Shown piece after piece: positions 57,036-64,000 of a DNA stretch of 64,000 nucleotides (position 1 is the stretch's first letter; every line of letters starts with the position of its first letter). Position numbers and translations under genes: made by a program. The notes below the pieces were generated by a model. It worked only from the letters and a program-made list of their open reading frames with translations, was not told where the DNA came from and did not search any database. The DNA comes from Ophiodon elongatus. Its lineage: Eukaryota > Chordata > Actinopteri > Perciformes > Hexagrammidae. The stretch is from the NCBI GenBank assembly GCA_016806645.1, contig JACSYO010002134.1, forward strand, positions 62,001 to 126,000. Reading direction: 5' to 3'.

Positions 57036-58335
57036 TAAAAAAAGGTATTCCAACTCAGGTTTTTATTTTTATTTGCACAACCTATTGGACCTCACATCTA
57101 AAGAAAGAAGTAGGGGACTTAAATACCAGAATAATAATCATAACTGCATATAGCCATAATATTGCAAACCGTGTTGATATAATTCTGCCAAAAATAAATA
57201 AGTCACAGATTAACTGTAATGTTTGGCATTACAAATTCCACATTTCAGGCAACTACTTCGAGTCCTTATAATGAGATAGTTCATACAACAACAAAAAAAG
57301 AATTCAGGAATCTTTGCAAATTACAGTTAGCCGGACATTATTGGTGATTATTGGTTTTGGTACAGTTCCATTTTCGGAGGTTGCCTGACGACATGACTGT
57401 TCAGTTTACCTGTTTCATTGTCAATTTTTTGTCATTATGTTCTTTTTGTCAAGACAGAAACAATTAATGAATGCAGCTGGGATATCCAGTCTTTAAGGTG
57501 ACACAGTTTGGGTACTGGTACCTCAATAATTCTTTAGACCTGAGCAAAAGTATTGAAAACTGTCACTAACGGAGAAGTCAGCAGCTCATGTTTGCATCAG
57601 TTTTGTAATCTTGTTTACTATTATTATTACTTTCATTATGGTAATTTAAGATTATATGAGCCAGTATGCCAAAATAAACCTAGTTATACGACTCAATGTA
57701 AGGTCTTGAAGTATTGTTTTGATATCAGATATTGGCAGTTTATCGACAGCCTTGCTTGAATCTCCTTAGAAAGTCTGTTCCCAGGTTCCTATTTTTCTTC
57801 CCTGTTTCCGACAGTAGTCCCGGCTCTTTGCTCTTTCCTGTTCATTAGGTGTCTGTTAGGTTAACCATTAAACCTGGAGCCTCTCTTGCAGCGATATGGG
57901 AGAGTGATTTCCCGCTCCCGTCCTTTTTAACCGGCTATGTGCAATCACAGTTCAGCCGAGGAGCCGCCGAGCCAGAACGACCTCGGGGGGGAGGGGAAGG
58001 GGGGGGCTTCTGGCTGATAGTCGTCCCAGGCGAGGAGCTGATTGATGGAGCCCAACTGGCTAATGTGTGCCATTTCAGGGTGCCTCGAAGGGCGGTAATG
58101 GAGAGCCACAGATGCAGGAGGGGGGAATGACATTTATTATACAACCCTCATTAACCAGAATTATCACCGAGTAGGGTCCTATACATCAATGCATATAAAT
58201 GGTGGTTGTTACTGCGCCGCCGCCACTGATTATCTCGTGGCAATCTGTGTTGAGCGGGGGGAGGGGAGGGGCGGGGGGTGGCAATAATTAAACCACACAC
58301 AAGAAGGAAACGAGACAAAGAGTTAAATCTTTGCT

Positions 58336-58395
58336 CATTTGTGTGTGTGTGTGTGTGTGTGTGCGTGTGTGTGCGCGTGTGCGCGTGTGTGTGTT
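58336..58395 (+). repeat. (GT)n microsatellite with GCGT interruptions
   Basis: TG tract broken by CG steps (GTGCGTGTGTGTGCGCGTGTGCGCG), able to form Z-DNA. Confidence 0.9.
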
Positions 58396-58463
58396 GGAGT
58401 TCTTCCTGCTCACCTTTCTCACCTTTTTGTAAAGTCCGGAGTAAGTTCTAGATGCTTGATCTG

Positions 58464-58496
58464 GACAGGGGGCATCCGGACTAGATGCCCCCTGTC
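58464..58496 (+). other. GC-rich perfect hairpin
   Basis: 13-bp arms GACAGGGGGCATC and GATGCCCCCTGTC flank a 7-nt loop (CGGACTA). No oligo-T follows, so it is not an obvious pol III terminator structure. Confidence 0.85.
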
Positions 58497-59489
58497 GTCT
58501 CCTTGACAGCGGCTTTTCACACGGATCCTCAAATTAAGCTCCGGTTTAAATCCCCCCCAAAAAAGCCAGATTCAGAGCCCGGCTTATAGCTCACAACACC
58601 CTTAATGAAGAAAAATCCATCACTCTGCCACCGCTCAGTGCTGTATAATGCCTCTCCTTTTCAACCCCCCCAGTCGCTGTATCTGAGTGATGTGGTGATT
58701 TCACAATGAGACGAATGCCACATTACTCAGCCGCTCACCGAGAGAACCTTTACTAGATGTTCCCTGTCCTCCCCCTCTCTATTGTCATTTTTCTTCTTCT
58801 TCTCCCTCTCTCCTGCCACCTTCTTTCCTCCATCCCTCTATCTCACCCCCCTGCCCCGCTCCCCTGCATGTGGTCGTAGTCCACCATAACCACCTCACAC
58901 GGTGACGACATTCAGCAGGACGTTGAGCAGATTTCGAGTTAAGGAGCAGCGTAGCACACCTGTGCTCCTTGGTGTCGCACGTCTTTCAAGACCAAAAAGA
59001 ATAATGGCTTCTAATGTGGCGTCGACGCATGGAGCTCTAATAGCTGGCTGTTCTTGATGTGCTATATTAGTTTGTGAAAAACATTGCTGCTTCTAACCGG
59101 CCTCAGAAAACAGACTCGCATGTCTTCTCTTTTGGAACTGTGAACAAAGGAAGTATTTCCACATCAGTTCCAAGTTCATGTGGCAGATATTTGCACCAGT
59201 TCAATCTTCATTTCTCAGTCTACCTGGTTCATGTCACACTTTGACTCATTTCGGACTCGCGAGCGAAGGCCGAGGTCACAGTAGCAACACAAGCCGTCAG
59301 ATGAAGGTTGAGGATTTCCTCACGGAAGGATACATGATGATAGATGTTCGGTTGGTCGTTGTAAAAGTACGTACCGCCAGTGAGACAATATACATTTGTC
59401 CCGGGGGAACTCTGTAACTCTTAGTTTGTAACTCTTGTTAATGTGGTGGTATGCAGAGTTTACAGCTGAGATAGAACAAATTAATACAA

Positions 59490-59614
<125 letters not shown>

Positions 59615-59704
59615 CTGCTGAAGAGTTAGAACATTAGAGACAGTCTTATATTTTGTTGTGTCCACCGAGGTTTGTTTAGTGATTTGAAGAAAGTCCGATC
59701 AGTC

Positions 59705-59706
<2 letters not shown>

Positions 59707-59753
<47 letters not shown>
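59707..59753 (+). repeat. (GT)n microsatellite
   Basis: About 23 GT units, 95 bp after the preceding TG tract. Confidence 0.95.
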
Positions 59754-59755
<2 letters not shown>

Positions 59756-60957
59756 CCCTGAGTGCACGGTCAGGACAGATGGAGAGGAGCTGGAATGTTA
59801 CAAGCAGAAACCTGCAGGGTCCACACTCGTTTCTGTGGCTGTTGGTAGTGAAACATATGGCTGCACCCAATGCTTACTCCTTTTGATTATCAGTCGATTT
59901 CTACCTGTTGCCTTGATGAATTCAAGATAAAGTAAATTTCTACAGCAGCTAATTCTGTCAGTGCAACAACATTATGTCTTAAAGAGTGCCTCTTCTTTTA
60001 AACAGAATTTAACTCCAGTTGTTTTTTAGTGTGACGATTTCCGATCGGTGTTAAGCTGCTGCGATTGAAGCTCTGCACATCCTGCTGACTTTTGACATTT
60101 GGAGCCTACCACATGCTCAGAGGGTTTAATCCCTTCCTTCTCTGGTAGACTTCTAATGTGAAACATGTTGTTGACAGTAACTTAACATAACAGTGCAGCA
60201 GTGCTTAACCAATGGAATTGATTCTGTGACGATGTACATTATGCTGATTCTAGAGACAGGCCCCTGTTATTTGTTCATGCTGGCCAAGAGCAAAGAACGA
60301 CTAAATGATCTGATTGAAAAGCTCCCGAGCAGCTACTAAATGGACCTTAAAGTGAGATTGTTTTGTCAACTGTTGTTTCCAAGAGACACAAATCAAAGTT
60401 TGAAGCTCGAGTCTTTGAAGTGATGGTGAAAGGAGGAAAAGGAAAAGAAAAAAATCAGATGGTGCATCAATCATGGTGTTACATAAAGCTACAGTGAATT
60501 ATAGTCAGTCAGAATAAGCCAATGAGGAGCACTTTCTCTCGCTCATCAAAAGAAAAGTAAAAGAAAGCCTGTCGGCCGATAAGATCAGGGCCTAGCCTGC
60601 AGCGTTCTGTGGTTGAAGGGCCCAACAACAATAAGCGATGCACAAACGGGTTGAATCCATCGTTTCATCTGTGGCCAAAAGAGCCATTTTAGCTCCGCTG
60701 AGTTTCAGCTATCTGTAGCAATCTCGAACTGTGAAGAAGTGCTGAACTCCGCCATCAGCCACTTTCACTACTTTTCTCACTCTGTGAAATGAGGTCAACC
60801 AATCAGCAGCCTCCTCTCAAACCCGCTAAGTGTTTGGCAGGTGTTTCGTTGCTCGCTCTCACTTCCCTCGTCGAGTGCCTTTCTTTTAGGTGCTGGCCCG
60901 GGGCCAGATCCTCCTCTTTGTGATATTCAAGGAAAAAGGGGCCAAGGACATGCGATC

Positions 60958-61003
60958 ATGGTGGTGGTGGAGGAGGAGGAGGAGGAGGAGGAGGCGGCGG
61001 CGT
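60958..61003 (+). repeat. (GTG)/(GAG)/(GCG) trinucleotide repeat
   Basis: GTG, then GAG, then GCG units in series. Non-coding as far as can be seen. Confidence 0.85.
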
Positions 61004-63618
61004 CTCCATAACTCTTCCCCTGTCAGGTGTCGCAGGGAACTCTGTGTTTACATGCACAGGCTCTGTCAATACATGTTTCGCGAGTGACCTGACTTGTGTG
61101 TTCGGGCGGGTGTGACTGTGTGATGTACCGAGCGTTAGTGTCAACAAGAAACGTGCACGTGTGTGATGTTCTGTGGAAGTCACTGCGGCCGTCCCTCCCC
61201 GTCCTGATCGGGGGTTAATAACCTTTTGGGCTCCGGCCAGTAGAGGAGCTTCCAACAAAACATCCTGCTTCCTCCAGCTCCGCAGCTAACTATAGGAGCA
61301 CAAGCGCAGCATGTTCAAGTGTGACTTCCTTATCTGGTCGGCTATTTTTGTGCTAAATTCATAATCTAATTTGTCAAGTTTCAAAGTCATGCTACTTCTT
61401 AAAATTCTGAGCCCTTGAGTTTTGCTTTTGTGTCGTCCCGATAAGCGCTGGACAATTGAGGTGACAGTGTGTCAGTGAACTTTAATTCACGAAGCCAGCA
61501 GCTGTTGTGATTGTGTCGGCGTCAACTCCTGAAAACTCCATATTTCTATTAATTATTCTACTAACAATCCTGTTCCTTGATTTGCACTAACCCAAAGATA
61601 TCAAAGGAACCATTGCCTCGGTGTATAAGCAACAAAACTGGTAGCAGTCGACACATTTGTATCGTCTATATACAAGAAGTGCCCCGAAGTGTTGGAGTTG
61701 GAACCGAATGCTCCCTTGCTTGACAAATGTTGGCGTTTTGTTAAACTGCTTCTGTAGAAAAAGACAATCCGTCCTTTCCCCTCTCGTCTCTATTTGATCC
61801 AAACACTATTTCCAGCACTCGATGCAGCTGTTCAGCCTGCACCTGCGGGTCTGATGTGATTAGTGATGTCCTGGGAAATCTTCCTGATAAATGATTTGTG
61901 TTGCACACACAAGTGAACGTGACTTTCTCAGTTATTCAGATCGCGATGAAAGGCCACTCTTGAGAACTTTGTGGCTCCAACCTCCACTTCCATTTTTCAC
62001 GCTCTCACCTCGGTGCTTTGAACATAAAACCTCGTCTCCTCTGCACACATCCCCCGACACCGGGATTATTGCTTTGTTTCACCAGAAGCAGGCCGTGGCC
62101 CAATCAATCAGAAACGTCTGGTTATGTCACCACACACCCACATTGACGGCGACACGCCCGGGATTAAAACAGTTCAACTTCAGATATCGGTTTAATCCTC
62201 AGGGAATTAAGCGGGCGAGTCGGAAACAGTAGGCCAGCGAGTCCCAATACAGTGTTCAGAGATCTTTTTATTCACTTCAGACGTGCTGCGTGCTATGGCC
62301 TGTTACTGGCATGTGACGGTGTTGGATGGATGGCAGGTGTAGCTGCAGAAATGACTAACCGATAACAAACCAATAAAGCTGGTGTTCACAAAAGGTAGAG
62401 ACAAAATACAAACATGGTAATAAGATTAATTGGATTGAAACGATATTACTTCCGGAATATCTCTAGATTGATTTTGTGTCTGTATTTAGTCACAGATCTC
62501 CTCAAATGAATAGGCCAGTCAGGAAATATTCAATATTTACTTTTTCAGCAACCCAAAAAATCAAGACATTTCCCTCCCAATTTTATTCGTAAAGGGACAG
62601 AGGTCACATGTTTTATTCTACTTGTAAATCCACTCCAGTTAACCTTATCACCATATGCATGTTGTATATACCCTTTGGGAACATCTTATTTTCTAAACCC
62701 GACATGGCTCCACCCAGGCCATCATCGTCAGCTCGAACCGATCGGATACATTTACCGCTTACTAATTTAATGAGAAAATGGCCATTTCTTTTTGTTGTGA
62801 CAACAAATTAATGATCTCGTTGTGTCGAGATAGGAAAGCTGGTTTTCTCGAGACAACGACCTAATTAGCTCGATGATAGTGATGATAAAAAAAAAAAAGT
62901 ATGAATTATGACCGTTCAGGGTTTCCGTAGCGGGCGCCTGTCTTCCAGGTGAACAGTTATAATCACTGCGCTGCTTTACTGAGACGTCAATCGAATCACT
63001 GTGGTCCAACAGAATAACTATAAATGATGACACCTGCGTTGTCAGCCGTACAGACACTTGGACTGAGTGAGGGAGCACAGCTGGGACCGTTTAAAGGAAA
63101 CAGTGAGTAATATTTAGCGGCATTCAGCAGTGTGCTGCAGATCACAACCAGTGAAATGCCCCTCAGCTCACCCCTCCCTTTCCAAGTGTCATCTCGCTGT
63201 GAACAAATCTCAAATGTCAACAAAATGAATAGCATTTCTGAGTGAAGTTCATAGAGAATGAAGAATGCAAACAGCGTCAGTCATTCCTCCTGTCCTCTGT
63301 CCTCCTGGCTGCTTTGTCTCAGCCAGCAGAGAAGTTTACGCGAACAACCTAATCTAAACAGCTTTTGTTTGAGCTTGTTTGTAAAAAAATAAATAAAAAT
63401 GGCGATGGTGCGTGCTGTGCTCGTGTAAACATAGCGGTGGTGACTCAGATTGAGGACAGAACCGATTTAATTAAGGCTTCACTTTTGTTTATGTGTCCCT
63501 GCTTGTTGAACAGATGCCTTGATAAAGTTCTGGCTTTTTACTCGCAAATCATTTTTAGTGCGCGAACAACGAGCGTAGCTGCTGTCAACTCGAGTAATTA
63601 CTTCACCTGGTTCACTTG

Positions 63619-63633
63619 TGTGTGTCTGTGTGT

Positions 63634-63672
<39 letters not shown>
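63619..63672 (+). repeat. (GT)n microsatellite
   Basis: TG tract with two CTG interruptions at the start. Confidence 0.9.
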
Positions 63673-63674
<2 letters not shown>

Positions 63675-64000
63675 AGCTATGGTATGCATTCCTACCTTGA
63701 GATGAAGTAAAACCACGAAAGGATCCTGCTAAACGCGGCGGTGCAATATGGCGGACTCGCTCCCTATGTAGCTATAAATGGCTTTTTAGTTTCCGGTGAT
63801 TACACACTGATTAAAACATAGTTATGAATATTATCTTCCATTTCTGCCAATTATTCTCCCTAAATGTTCCACACTGTTAGTTTAACCGACAGCTGATGAT
63901 AACCCCATCCCATCCTAATGTGTTGGCGGGCTAACCAGACGGCAACCTCCGGTTCTGCCGAGCAAAGCCGATGCGGGAAGCGTTTTAAAACTTGCATTCT

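Overview
This window is vertebrate genomic DNA, almost certainly from a teleost of the percomorph type. Genes are split by GT-AG introns, dinucleotide microsatellites (CA/TG, GA/CT, TA) are very dense, and the interspersed repeats are fish-typical: MITEs opening with TTAAAGGGGAC, a TCCTACACACTGG-ended MITE, SINE fragments and an RTE-like LINE tail. There is no bacterial, phage or CRISPR content. The species cannot be named from the sequence alone.

Positions 3506-46988 carry essentially one plus-strand gene, pde4dip (myomegalin), the paralogue of CDK5RAP2. I could thread 41 coding exons. Every junction is GT-AG, all phases match, and the total is 6612 nt (2203 codons plus stop), close to human myomegalin (about 2350 aa). 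The CM1 gamma-tubulin-complex-binding motif lies in exon 1. Long coiled coils follow in exons 2-19, then an acidic exon with 27 consecutive glutamates (exon 20). Next come the conserved central blocks (GYETCGRSENEAERE, NDIDYYMGQSF) in exons 22-24, a Ser/Pro/His-rich linker in exons 26-29, and a conserved C-terminal coiled coil with DGSFANRHGRH and FWRAALPS in exons 30-39. The end is a serine-rich tail (exons 40-41). The 3'UTR runs to a strong AATAAA at 49213.

Two alternative first exons sit inside the gene. The first (15929-17236) encodes about 436 aa with two CxxC pairs and is the counterpart of the N-terminus of the human EB1-binding myomegalin isoform (MMG8/SMYLE). It lacks CM1, carries an SKLP sequence resembling SxIP EB1-binding motifs, and splices in phase to exon 7. 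The second (coding 35742-35905) is a previously unassigned small exon just downstream of a 150-bp GA tract. It splices in phase to exon 26 and would give a C-terminal isoform of about 872 aa. One locus could therefore make three kinds of product: a CM1-bearing microtubule nucleator, an EB1-binding form, and a short C-terminal form.

Downstream, a CpG-rich segment (about 50.45-51.32 kb) leads into a 25-codon first coding exon (51323-51397) of a second plus-strand gene that I do not recognise. The rest of the window (51398-64000) looks like its long first intron or flanking DNA, with microsatellites, a SINE fragment, hairpins and two stretches that look like candidate conserved non-coding elements.

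The most unusual non-coding signals are microsatellites placed directly against splice acceptors (an 80-bp CT tract before exon 5; TG tracts before exons 8, 9, 11, 14, 17, 33, 37 and 38), a 171-bp intron holding an AC tract and a complementary GT tract, and a perfect 70-bp palindrome 37 bp after the donor of the downstream first exon.
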